Shown: in pieces, positions 42,506-51,563 of the stretch | How the letters are laid out: each line of letters begins with the position of its first letter | Position numbering within the stretch: position 1 is the stretch's first letter | Origin: Lachnospiraceae bacterium | Lineage (GTDB): Bacteria > Bacillota > Clostridia > Lachnospirales > Lachnospiraceae | Direction: 5' to 3' | DNA: 64,000 bases | Assembly: GCA_024698705.1 (NCBI GenBank) | Contig: JAILQX010000025.1 | Span: 20,925 to 84,924, forward strand | The notes under the pieces: generated by a model | What the model saw: the letters and a program-made list of their open reading frames with translations, nothing else | Told to the model about the DNA's origin: nothing | Database searches by the model: none | Position numbers and translations under genes: made by a program

Positions 42506-44227
42506 CTATCTCAATGCATGCATGTCTTTTTTCATCGCATACATCCTTTCATCCGCGATCCTCAGTCCCTCTCTTATTCCAAGACCGTCATCGGGTTTTG
42601 ACTCATATATTCCGTAAGCCGTGCTGAGCAGAAGATCCTCATATCCGGTATCCGCTTCGGCGAGTCTGTTGTTAAGCTTATCAAGTACACTGATGAGCCA
42701 TGTCCTGTCGTCATCCTTATCCACCTGCAGAACAAATATGAACTCATCTCCGCCTGTCCTCGCAAGGAAGCCCCTGCCCTCAAATGATGCCTTTAGTACA
42801 TCCGCAAAATGCAAAATATATTTATCACCGGCTTCGTGTCCGTAGCTGTCATTGGCCTTTTTCAGATGATTGAGATCGAACTGGACTATTATGTATCGCT
42901 TTTTGCCTTCGTCGATCATATCGAAATAATTCTCCGAAGCCTGCCTGTTGTTCAGTCCGGTAAGCGTATCCGTAAATGCCAGTTTTTCTATGATCTCCGC
43001 TCTTTCCTCAACCCTTGCCGACCTCATCGCATTGACTATGTAATCATAGAACATGGACAAAACAAAGAATATCATCGCGAAATACAGCAGGTTTGACGAA
43101 AAACCGTAATTGCTCTCCGTAGCGTGATATCGGATCATGCTCAAAAGAGCTACGATCCCCATTGAAATCGTTGCATATACGGACAGGATATATCTGTTTT
43201 TGCCCTTGACGATATCATAGATCCTTATACTCAGGACCGATACGATAGCTATTCCCGAAAGAACATGCATGATCGTCAATGAAGAACGCATGCCGACCTT
43301 ACAAAATATATATAAGCCGGTCGTCACGGCAAAAAATGCAATATCTATAAGCCACAGTATGCCAAAATAAATATTTCTTCGTGTCCTAAGTCTCCCGTTC
43401 TCTTCCTCAAACTGGTAAGCCATGAAAAAACACGGGAGCAGATAGAATGCGAAATATTTTATGAAAGCCTTTAAGACCAGGTCGTCAGAAAACAGTTCCG
43501 TGATATCGAGCTCACATATCATCCATACACCGAATGCTATCGAAAACAATGCAAGCCCGGCAAACCTGAACATATCCACCGGTCTGAACAGTTTTCTGAG
43601 ACTGCAGACGATCACCATTACGGTCATAGAACATCCGAGGATTATAAAGAAGAATCCCAGCGACATCGGAAATACCTTGCTTGAAGGATAATCCTTAAAA
43701 AATGCCCTGCCTTCCCATATTTCCGGCGGTGCGAGTTTGCTGAAAGCATCGTCCTCACCTATACGCATTGTGATACTCAACATGGCACCGGCCACCTTAT
43801 CATCCAGCTTCACGGTTCTGAAACCCACACCGAGCACATCTCCTCTTTCATATGCATCCGTTTCTGCTCTCAGCAGTTCCTTTCCATCCAGCTCAACCAC
43901 GATATCATAATAATGCTCATAGACTACCATGATCGTATTGTCCGGAAGCTTATCGGGAAGTTTTCTTGATATGACAAGGGTATCGCTCTTCTTTACATCG
44001 TCAAATACTTTCTCAAACAGATCGACATCCGTATATCTTTCATCGTTATATGTGACATCCCATCCTGCATTCAATATCTCCGGTCTTGATTCGGTCTTTG
44101 CATATCCCTCTAACAAACAGATCGCAGATACAAGTCCGCCCATTGCGCAGAATATCGCGATTATCACCAGGAACAAACTTGCAGGTGTCAGTTTTTTTTC
44201 TTTGCTCACATTAGTTTTCATAGTCAC
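42506..44227 (-). CDS. Membrane diguanylate cyclase with 7TMR-DISM-like N-terminus
   Basis: Extracytoplasmic domain, multiple TM, FLARTGGDEFIFVLQ. Confidence 0.9.
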   Translation of the reverse strand: MTMKTNVSKEKKLTPASLFLVIIAIFCAMGGLVSAICLLEGYAKTESRPEILNAGWDVTYNDERYTDVDLFEKVFDDVKKSDTLVISRKLPDKLPDNTIMVVYEHYYDIVVELDGKELLRAETDAYERGDVLGVGFRTVKLDDKVAGAMLSITMRIGEDDAFSKLAPPEIWEGRAFFKDYPSSKVFPMSLGFFFIILGCSMTVMVIVCSLRKLFRPVDMFRFAGLALFSIAFGVWMICELDITELFSDDLVLKAFIKYFAFYLLPCFFMAYQFEEENGRLRTRRNIYFGILWLIDIAFFAVTTGLYIFCKVGMRSSLTIMHVLSGIAIVSVLSIRIYDIVKGKNRYILSVYATISMGIVALLSMIRYHATESNYGFSSNLLYFAMIFFVLSMFYDYIVNAMRSARVEERAEIIEKLAFTDTLTGLNNRQASENYFDMIDEGKKRYIIVQFDLNHLKKANDSYGHEAGDKYILHFADVLKASFEGRGFLARTGGDEFIFVLQVDKDDDRTWLISVLDKLNNRLAEADTGYEDLLLSTAYGIYESKPDDGLGIREGLRIADERMYAMKKDMHALR

Positions 44228-44286
44228 ATCATATCACTATTTTCCGTTCTCCACCATGTATCTTATTAACAAAAAATATTTCCGAA

Positions 44287-44346
44287 ATACGAAGCGCAAA
44301 AGCACCCCGCATACGAAGCGCAAAAGCACCCCGCATACGAAGCGCA
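44287..44346. repeat. 24-bp tandem repeat, about 2.5 copies
   Basis: atacgaagcgcaaaagcaccccgc twice perfectly, then atacgaagcgca. Confidence 0.9.
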
Positions 44347-44348
44347 AT

Positions 44349-44561
44349 ACAGCAGGGATCGGGGCCGGAATAATAGGTCCGGATTCTGCTTATGCACGTC
44401 AAATGCCCACAACTTCTTTTTCTTACGGGTCGGCAGTAATCCGCCATCCATGGCGGTACTGCCTCAAAATGCCTTCCGGGCATTTTGACCCTTTCCTGTT
44501 AAGCATTTGACGGCAACGCAACGAATCCGTCGTATATTATTCCGGCCCCGATCCCTGCTGT
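44349..44561. repeat. 213-bp nested palindromic element with perfect 27-bp terminal inverted repeats (MITE-like or structured RNA)
   Basis: acagcagggatcggggccggaataata (44349-44375) vs tattattccggccccgatccctgctgt (44535-44561), plus inner nested stems. Confidence 0.9.
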
Positions 44562-44584
44562 GTTGTGTTTGGTTTCCCGTGCGC

Positions 44585-45382
44585 CTAGCTGGCCAGGTCT
44601 TTTCGGGTGTATTTTACGAAGGCTGTTACAACGGCCGCTATGATCAAGACAGCACTTATGATATATGCTGAAGCCGCGATCTCATTTCCAACAAATATCT
44701 CGGTTGCATTTGCCAGTGAATAAGGCCCGTATACGATGTAGTCCTTAAGATCCGGGCTGATCCTGCAGATCAGATCCGAAAAATAAAACAGCAATGCGAT
44801 ACCCAGTCCCGCACCGATCATGTTCTTTTTGACAAATGCCGAAAATGCAACACAGATGCAGGCTATCTCGATATTCATCAGCAGAACCGAGATCATATAC
44901 TTTAGGAAAAGATCTGTTTCAAAATTCTCACCGAGATAAGCAACTCCGCTGATATAGAATATGCCGGTGATGACACTGAACAATATCAGACCTGTGATAC
45001 ACGCTGCGATCTTCACTGCCACGACCTTAGTTATTGAGACCGGCAGCGAATACAGGAATTCGCCCGTATGTCCGTCCTCTTCCTTTGAGAGTAACGAAGT
45101 CGCCATGATGGCAGCAAACATTCCGCTACCTATGCCATGGACCGCACCGACCTCAGTTGCGAAATATCCTTTGAGTGTACCTATACCAAGTGTGCTCATG
45201 CCAAACGCATCCGAGAATGCACCCATATTGGAAAAGCTGTCCGAAAGCGCCTGCATATCCTCTGTCATACTTTGATAAAGAAGTACGCACATAAGTCCGA
45301 GCGTTCCGACTGAAATACTCCATATCAGAAGGCTTTTCAGATTCTGTTTGAATTCATGCTTGAATAATGTGATCATATCCAT
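44585..45382 (-). CDS. ABC-2 type transporter permease
   Basis: Six-TM ABC-2 pattern MITLFKHEFKQNLKSLLIW..; next to an ABC ATPase. Confidence 0.85.
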   Translation of the reverse strand: MDMITLFKHEFKQNLKSLLIWSISVGTLGLMCVLLYQSMTEDMQALSDSFSNMGAFSDAFGMSTLGIGTLKGYFATEVGAVHGIGSGMFAAIMATSLLSKEEDGHTGEFLYSLPVSITKVVAVKIAACITGLILFSVITGIFYISGVAYLGENFETDLFLKYMISVLLMNIEIACICVAFSAFVKKNMIGAGLGIALLFYFSDLICRISPDLKDYIVYGPYSLANATEIFVGNEIAASAYIISAVLIIAAVVTAFVKYTRKDLAS

Positions 45383-45399
45383 CCTCCTCACTACATATT

Positions 45400-45448
45400 G
45401 GGAACCACCCGCGCATGCAGATTTGCCTTCGGCAAAGCGCGGGGGCTA
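45400..45448. repeat. REP-like hairpin repeat, copy 1
   Basis: gggaaccacccgcgcatgcagatttgccttcggcaaagcgcgggggcta; identical to copy 2. Confidence 0.9.
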
Positions 45449-45489
45449 CATAGTGCAATGTTTTCTCTGAAAACCTTGCACTACATTTC

Positions 45490-45538
45490 GGGAACCACCC
45501 GCGCATGCAGATTTGCCTTCGGCAAAGCGCGGGGGCTA
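45490..45538. repeat. REP-like hairpin repeat, copy 2
   Basis: Same 49 nt as copy 1; hairpin CCCGCGC..TTGCC-TTC-GGCAA..GCGCGGG. Confidence 0.9.
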
Positions 45539-46360
45539 TGCTTCATAATAACCCATAAAGATCTCTTCTATCGAAGGATCAGTTATGTCCAGCTGCGTTA
45601 TGTTTTTTCCCGAAAGGTCGGCTATAAGTGAGTTCATGTCACCCTTATAGAGATAATCCGATTTTTTACCGTCTGCCGTCACGATTACCCTCTTCGAGTT
45701 TGTATGAGTAAGCTCATCCACGCTTCCGCAGCTTATGAGTTTTCCCTCCTTCATGATCGCAACATTTTTGCAGTAGTTTTTCACTTCCGAAAGAACATGT
45801 GTTGACAGCAGACAGGTCGTACCCTGCTTTACATACTCTTCTATGAGTTCAAAAAATGTATTCTGCATCAGCGGGTCGAGACCGCTTGTCGGTTCATCAA
45901 ATACGAACAATGCCGGCTTGTGCTGCATTGCGCATACTATACTCACTTTTTTCCTGTTTCCGAGTGAAAGCTCATTTATACTTCTGCTCGTATCTACCTT
46001 CAGTCTCTCGCAAAGTTTTCCCGCTTCGTCAGCACAATCTGTACCTCTTACGTCTGCTGCAAGCTTTATCACTTCGCTCACTTTCATTGACGGATAGAAC
46101 ATGGCCTCGGAAGGCATGTATCCTATGTTCTTCATCAGTTTCTCATGGCCTGACCTCGCATCGGATCCCAATATCTTTATCTCTCCTTCATACCCCAGAA
46201 ACCCAAGCATCGATCTGATCGTCGTTGATTTGCCGGCCCCGTTCGGTCCTAAGAATCCGAATATATCTCCCTCTTTTACCGTAAATGATACGCCCTCGAC
46301 TCCCCTGTGCTTCCCGTATCGTTTTGTAAGGTTGTTTATCTCTATAACATTTCCTGCCAT
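45536..46360 (-). CDS. ABC transporter ATP-binding protein
   Basis: GFLGPNGAGKSTTIRSM, LSLGNRKKVSIV, LFVFDEPTSGLDP; start trimmed to MAGNVIEINN. Confidence 0.94.
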   Translation of the reverse strand: MAGNVIEINNLTKRYGKHRGVEGVSFTVKEGDIFGFLGPNGAGKSTTIRSMLGFLGYEGEIKILGSDARSGHEKLMKNIGYMPSEAMFYPSMKVSEVIKLAADVRGTDCADEAGKLCERLKVDTSRSINELSLGNRKKVSIVCAMQHKPALFVFDEPTSGLDPLMQNTFFELIEEYVKQGTTCLLSTHVLSEVKNYCKNVAIMKEGKLISCGSVDELTHTNSKRVIVTADGKKSDYLYKGDMNSLIADLSGKNITQLDITDPSIEEIFMGYYEA

Positions 46361-46401
46361 ATGCATTTCCTCCGTTTTCCTTAAACCGAATATAACAACA
46401 T

Positions 46402-46430
46402 AAAAAAACGGGAGCAATACAAGCTCCCGT
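46402..46430 (-). terminator. Rho-independent terminator upstream of the ABC pair
   Basis: ACGGGAGC-TTGTATT-GCTCCCGT-TTTTTT on the minus strand. Confidence 0.88.
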
Positions 46431-46479
46431 AAGTCGCACTTATTCGTCCGTATCCCGCACTTATCCCGCACAAGATATA

Positions 46480-46743
46480 TCAGACCTTATTCATTTTCTC
46501 CACGTAATCTGCGCTTTTGACCGTCATCCGGACCCATGCGGGTCTGAATCCGCTTTTGAATGCGTTTCTTACCCATCTCAGATTTGACCATGCGCTGCAA
46601 TGGAAAGGTACCTTCCCTCTTTCCGGTATTTCAAGCGCCAGTCTGTTCGTTAAGGCTGAAGCGATACCTTGTCTTCACACAATGGATTGCTCCATCGCTA
46701 TCCGCAAGACTTCTTCGTCAGTGAACATCTTATTATCTGTCAT
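46480..46743 (-). pseudogene. GNAT acetyltransferase remnant with internal deletion
   Basis: Manual minus translation: MTDNKMFTDEEVLRIAMEQSIV*RQGIASALTNRLALEIPERGKVPFHCSAWSNLRWVRNAFKSGFRPAWVRMTVK.. Confidence 0.75.
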
Positions 46744-46747
46744 AACT

Positions 46748-47230
46748 CTACGGTTCAGCCTCCGTGTCCTCTTCTTTGCCGGGTCTTGACTGGAACATTT
46801 CCAATTCTTCGTTCAACACCTTATCATCTATCCTTCTCTTCACTTTGTATATCAGGAATATGCAAATATATACGAGGATGATATATGCTGCGAAGCCCGC
46901 CGTCCATGCGACACTTCGTTCGAACCAGTCAAACAGTAAAGAAAACCCTGTGTAAACGGCTGTGCAGATAAATATCCCACCGGCTTCCTTTGCGCCAAAA
47001 CTCTCCGATTCATCGAAATTGCCGAGCAGGTAGACCTGTACGTAACAGATGATGTAGCAGAGCAGTATCATTTCCGCCATATGCAGGATGTCGGCCGTAA
47101 ATGATCCCTGTGTCAGTTTATACACGCAGTAGATAAACAATATCGCAAAGAAATAGAGGCATGCTTTAAATTCAATTCCTATCTCCTTTGTGAGATAACG
47201 CTCCCACAGCGATGTTTTTTTCTTATTCAC
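46748..47230 (-). CDS. DUF3021-like four-TM membrane protein
   Basis: Follows a LytTR gene; four hydrophobic segments; GTG start with GGAGG RBS. Confidence 0.7.
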   Translation of the reverse strand: MNKKKTSLWERYLTKEIGIEFKACLYFFAILFIYCVYKLTQGSFTADILHMAEMILLCYIICYVQVYLLGNFDESESFGAKEAGGIFICTAVYTGFSLLFDWFERSVAWTAGFAAYIILVYICIFLIYKVKRRIDDKVLNEELEMFQSRPGKEEDTEAEP

Positions 47231-47675
47231 GTCCGACACCTCCCTTCTTAAGTCTGTTGCGCAATTCCGATGCATATGTCCTTGAAATGAGTATATGCTC
47301 TCCGCCCTTCATCGTTGCATCGATACGGTTGGACGGAAGACTTTTTAATCTCTCTATCTTATCGATGTTGAGTATCATGGATTTACTGCATCTTATAAAG
47401 CTTATATCATCCAACAGTTCGGTAAGTGCCGCCAGCGAATGCGAGAGCTTTATTATCTTACTCTCGGTATAGGCAAATGTTCTGTCATCAACCGTCTCGA
47501 TATAGAGTATATCCCTTGCATTGAACCTGACGGTCTCATCATCGCATTTTCCGGTCAGCGTTGTGCTGTGCCCTTTAAGAAAATCTATGACTTTTTCCAC
47601 TTCCGGCGTAAGCTCTCCGTATGTTACGACCACCTGAGCCTCGGCGCCGTCGGTCTGTTTTATCGTAATCTTCAT
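47223..47675 (-). CDS. LytTR family DNA-binding protein
   Basis: DILYIETVDDRTFAYTESKIIKLSHSLAALTELL..FIRCSKSMILNIDKIERL. Confidence 0.92.
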   Translation of the reverse strand: MKITIKQTDGAEAQVVVTYGELTPEVEKVIDFLKGHSTTLTGKCDDETVRFNARDILYIETVDDRTFAYTESKIIKLSHSLAALTELLDDISFIRCSKSMILNIDKIERLKSLPSNRIDATMKGGEHILISRTYASELRNRLKKGGVGRE

Positions 47676-47703
47676 ACAATCTTTTCCTTCAGATCTTTGA
47701 AGT

Positions 47704-48603
47704 CTATTGTACCTCATAAGACGTTTTTCGCCAAATGATCAATACCACACCTGCTGCGACCGCTAAGACAACGATCGATCCGATCCAGTAAGAACTCCTG
47801 CCTGATACATAAGATACTTTATCGGGATCGATAAATCCGTTCAGGATCGCGGGATTAGTATTATAGACCGCATGCATTACAGCTGCGGGCCATACCGAGC
47901 CCGACCTTTGTGTAACATAGGTCAGAAGGATACCCAGTAATATGCACATTATACACATCCTTACGATACCAAGATACGGAAATCCCGGATAATCCGTCCC
48001 GAAATTATGTCCTATGCACGTAAGAGGAGCATGCCACAGTCCCCATATGATACCTCCGACGATAAAAGCTGCCCACTTTGGCATGAGTTTCATGAGCTTG
48101 GGCATCATATAGCCTCTCCATCCGCCCTCTTCTCCGAATGCCGCAAATGAACCGATAAGTCCGCTTACGATCGCTGCGATCGGATATATCATCATAGTAT
48201 TACGATCAATCCCAAGCGTAAGATAATATCCGGGATCATAGCATTCGGGACTGATGAGCAATGCTATACCGCAGGCGGCCTCTCCCAATATCCACGGAAG
48301 AAATATCGCCGACATTAAGCAGACCCATCTGCGGTCTTTGAAACTGATACCCAGCATCATGGAATCACTGCCGGTCATCCTGAATCCTTCTTTGGTGATC
48401 AGTCTTGTCAGAACATGCGAGATCACCGGAAACATCATTCCGAGAGCAACAAAGCTCTGCAGTTGCTGAGACATATCGTCCCAGTATTCTCCTTTGGGAA
48501 CAGCAAGCGCAAACCATATCCACGTAAGAGCGAAGGAAAGGGCAAGATAGATCAGAAGTCTCTTCAGATCGTCTGTACCTTTTTTATTTTTTATATCAGT
48601 CAT
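47704..48603 (-). CDS. CPBP family intramembrane metalloprotease
   Basis: FGEEGGWRGYMMPKL and GIIWGLWHAPL. Confidence 0.93.
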   Translation of the reverse strand: MTDIKNKKGTDDLKRLLIYLALSFALTWIWFALAVPKGEYWDDMSQQLQSFVALGMMFPVISHVLTRLITKEGFRMTGSDSMMLGISFKDRRWVCLMSAIFLPWILGEAACGIALLISPECYDPGYYLTLGIDRNTMMIYPIAAIVSGLIGSFAAFGEEGGWRGYMMPKLMKLMPKWAAFIVGGIIWGLWHAPLTCIGHNFGTDYPGFPYLGIVRMCIMCILLGILLTYVTQRSGSVWPAAVMHAVYNTNPAILNGFIDPDKVSYVSGRSSYWIGSIVVLAVAAGVVLIIWRKTSYEVQ

Positions 48604-49372
48604 CACTTACCTCCTTCCTCTCATACAGGCCTGCCGCTGTAAGATATGAAAGATAATATATCCCCGGAGAAATGATCGGTGACAATACGGTCATAAGCAT
48701 CATTTCAAACTCGTGCGCATCGATCCATTTTATGATCTTATCAATGTCGAATCCAGCAATCTTATCCAGATCCCCGAACAGAAACCAGGCGATGGCAAGC
48801 ATGGCAAGTGCCATCCAGAATGCGGTCTTAAACATCTGGGCTTTTTCCTTTCCCATCAGAAGAAACATCGGGATCTCAAATGCCTCCAAGATAAGGATCA
48901 TGCTCAGAAAGGGAACCGAGAAACCATTCACGAGATCAAGCATATCCATACTGACACCTTCTCTCATAAATGATGCTGCTGTAACATTCCATATAAGAAA
49001 AAGTGAAAAGACCACATATATCACTATGGCTATAAAGATATATTTGCTCGCTACATAGGTCCTCTTGTTCAGGGGCATCGAAAACAGATATCCGCGCGTT
49101 TTATCCCTGTCATCAAATCGCATGATCGCAGAGCCCCAGTTATTGATCAAAAAGGCTCCCATCCAGATTATAAAAAATGCTCCGAACAGGAAAAAAGCAT
49201 CAAATAAATTGACCGATTCTCCGTCAATATTCTCAAAAACGTAAATACTGCCTTCATTATTTCCCCGGAATATCATTCGCAGGACGATAAACAAACATGT
49301 TGCGATAAGCATTGTAATAACCAGTCTTTTTCCTTTGACCGCAACAAAATCCTTATAAAGCAATCCGCCCAT
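48596..49372 (-). CDS. ABC-2 transporter permease
   Basis: Multi-TM, overlaps neighbours, follows ABC ATPase. Confidence 0.85.
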   Translation of the reverse strand: MGGLLYKDFVAVKGKRLVITMLIATCLFIVLRMIFRGNNEGSIYVFENIDGESVNLFDAFFLFGAFFIIWMGAFLINNWGSAIMRFDDRDKTRGYLFSMPLNKRTYVASKYIFIAIVIYVVFSLFLIWNVTAASFMREGVSMDMLDLVNGFSVPFLSMILILEAFEIPMFLLMGKEKAQMFKTAFWMALAMLAIAWFLFGDLDKIAGFDIDKIIKWIDAHEFEMMLMTVLSPIISPGIYYLSYLTAAGLYERKEVSDD

Positions 49373-50160
49373 CAGATGACACCTCGCTTTCTTTCAGCTG
49401 TCAGTACCGATAAGGTGTATGACAGGATACTTATGCAGACGGCGGTCAGTACAAAGATCCACCACTTATCTTTCACAAGATCAAGAGTATTCCATACAAA
49501 CGAACTTCCGTCTTCTCTTACGGGTTCGGGTATGACCTCGGTGATCACAAGCCATAGCATCTTAATGGTCCTAAATCCCGCGATAAATGCCATCAGTATC
49601 ATCAAAAGAAGTGTAAATATCTGGGCATAACTTTCCTTACCGAAACCTAAAAGTATGCAGAAAAAGATCAGTAACGAACCGTATATGCCGATCACGGAAG
49701 CTCCCGATAAAATGATCCCCATAAACTCTCCGAAAGACAGAAGATCGGTAAGAGCCGACAGAACCGCAGCCAGAATGGTATCGATCGTTACACTCATAAA
49801 AAACATCGCAAAGATCGTCATAAATCTCGCAAGGACTCTTTGACGTATCGGGATCGGAAAAGATGCGGCCACCTTATCAAAGCCTGCCTTCCCGTCGGCT
49901 GTAAACACATTCGTCATATCTCCGACCGCTGCGATAGGTAACAACATCAATAAAACCAGTACCTGTACTCCGAGATTTTTTACATCTGTGGAAGTCATCT
50001 GATTATCGGCCAGCATACGCTCTCCGGCCATTGCTATATTTCCGAAACGTGCGCTTAAAACGAACATCACGGATATTACCACAGTTCCGATAACGGAAAA
50101 GAAAGTAATATGGAGTTGTTTTCGAAGACATAATATGTCTTTTATGATCAATCCTTTCAC
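49372..50160 (-). CDS. ABC-2 transporter permease
   Basis: Multi-TM, follows ABC ATPase. Confidence 0.85.
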   Translation of the reverse strand: MKGLIIKDILCLRKQLHITFFSVIGTVVISVMFVLSARFGNIAMAGERMLADNQMTSTDVKNLGVQVLVLLMLLPIAAVGDMTNVFTADGKAGFDKVAASFPIPIRQRVLARFMTIFAMFFMSVTIDTILAAVLSALTDLLSFGEFMGIILSGASVIGIYGSLLIFFCILLGFGKESYAQIFTLLLMILMAFIAGFRTIKMLWLVITEVIPEPVREDGSSFVWNTLDLVKDKWWIFVLTAVCISILSYTLSVLTAERKRGVI

Positions 50161-50164
50161 CCGA

Positions 50165-51043
50165 TCACCTCATTTCACTGACATAATGAAGCATGATCTG
50201 TTCAAGTGAAGCGGGCTCTGTCAGAAGATCCGGATACAGCCTTGCGGCCGCATGTCTGTCATTTATAAGTATCTCAGCGCCCAGGCTGCTTATCTCCTTG
50301 TGAACCACCAGTGGAGCGCTTATCTTCTCTGCATCTTCTTTTCTGCATTTGATCAGACCGTGCCTTTCAAGAAGCTCGTCCTTATTTCCCGCAATGACCA
50401 GCTTTCCGCCATTGATAAATACCACCTCATCCGCGATCTTTTCCAGATCTTCGGTGATATGTGATGACAGAAGTATCGTATGATCCTCCTCTATGACAAA
50501 CTCCCTGAAGATATCCAGCATCTCATTTCTGACTATCGGGTCCAGACCGCTTGTGGGCTCGTCCATTATCAGAAGCTTCGCATGGTGTGACAATGCCACA
50601 GCGATCTGAAGCTTCATCTGCATGCCTCTTGAAAAGGTACCGCATTTTTTCTTTGACGGAAGCGAGAATCTCTTCAGATATCCGAAAAAGGTTTCCTCAT
50701 CCCAGTTTTTGTAGATGTTCTTCATCATGATATCTATGTCTTTGCCGTTCATAAATTCATGAAAGCCCATCTCTGCAAATACAACGCCTATATCTTCTCT
50801 CAAATCAGCACTGTTTTTATCCACACTCTCCCCAAATACACGTATCTCCCCCGCATCACGTTTTATAACATCAAGGATCAGGTTGATCGTTGTTGTCTTT
50901 CCCGCACCGTTCTGGCCGATGAATCCGCATACCGACCCTTCCGGCACCGAAAATGATATGTTATCAAGTTTAAAGTCCCCGTAATCCTTTGTTACTTTTT
51001 CGAGTTCTATAACATTTTTTATCTCATCCATATCTTCTTCCAT
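50165..51043 (-). CDS. ABC transporter ATP-binding protein
   Basis: GFIGQNGAGKTTTINLIL, LLIMDEPTSGLDP. Confidence 0.95.
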   Translation of the reverse strand: MEEDMDEIKNVIELEKVTKDYGDFKLDNISFSVPEGSVCGFIGQNGAGKTTTINLILDVIKRDAGEIRVFGESVDKNSADLREDIGVVFAEMGFHEFMNGKDIDIMMKNIYKNWDEETFFGYLKRFSLPSKKKCGTFSRGMQMKLQIAVALSHHAKLLIMDEPTSGLDPIVRNEMLDIFREFVIEEDHTILLSSHITEDLEKIADEVVFINGGKLVIAGNKDELLERHGLIKCRKEDAEKISAPLVVHKEISSLGAEILINDRHAAARLYPDLLTEPASLEQIMLHYVSEMR

Positions 51044-51045
51044 TT

Positions 51046-51426
51046 CTATCTGGACTTATCCAGATAAATAACATTAAGCATTTCTGTCATCTCTTCAAGC
51101 GAAACCTTTCCGAGCAATGCTTTGTCAACTGCCTTTTCAAGCCCTTCCTCTATCGCGTAAAGCATATTTTCCTTCATGATCTCGCTGCTCACGCCTTTTA
51201 TGAAGCTGCCTTTACCGACAACGGATTCTATAAATCCGTCTCTTTCAAGGTCTTCATAGGCTCTTTTCGTCGTTATCACGCTTATCTTCAGATCCTTGGC
51301 AAGAACTCTCATGGACGGGATCGCGTCTCCCGCAACAAGCTCTCCCGTCATGATCTGACTTTTGATCTGTTCTTCGATCTGTTCGTAGATCGGTACTCCG
51401 GAGGTATTACTGATGATGATATCCAT
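51046..51426 (-). CDS. GntR family regulator (YtrA-type)
   Basis: GVPIYEQIEEQIKSQIMTGELVAGDAIPSMRVLAKDLKISVITTKRAYEDLERDGFI. Confidence 0.95.
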   Translation of the reverse strand: MDIIISNTSGVPIYEQIEEQIKSQIMTGELVAGDAIPSMRVLAKDLKISVITTKRAYEDLERDGFIESVVGKGSFIKGVSSEIMKENMLYAIEEGLEKAVDKALLGKVSLEEMTEMLNVIYLDKSR

Positions 51427-51523
51427 ATTGTTTTTCCTTTTGTGTCGGGCAGGTGATACTGCAAGATATCACTTTCCCTGATAATCGATTATCCGTAAAC
51501 GGTCATGCGCATTGACCATTTAT

Positions 51524-51563
51524 TGTATATATCCAATATATACACTAGTTCTGTATTTGTCAA
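51524..51563 (-). promoter_or_regulatory. Promoter with overlapping palindromic operator for the GntR-ABC operon
   Basis: TTGACA-N17-TATATT on the minus strand; TGTATATAT-CCA-ATATATACA palindrome at 51524-51544 over the -10. Confidence 0.75.

Noticed and set aside
44287-44346. CRISPR array
   Set aside because: Repeats are directly contiguous with no spacers; no cas genes in the window.
44229-44483. Small ORFs with CIALRMRGAFALRMRGAFAL repeats
   Set aside because: They are translations of the 24-bp tandem repeat and palindrome, with no RBS or domain support.
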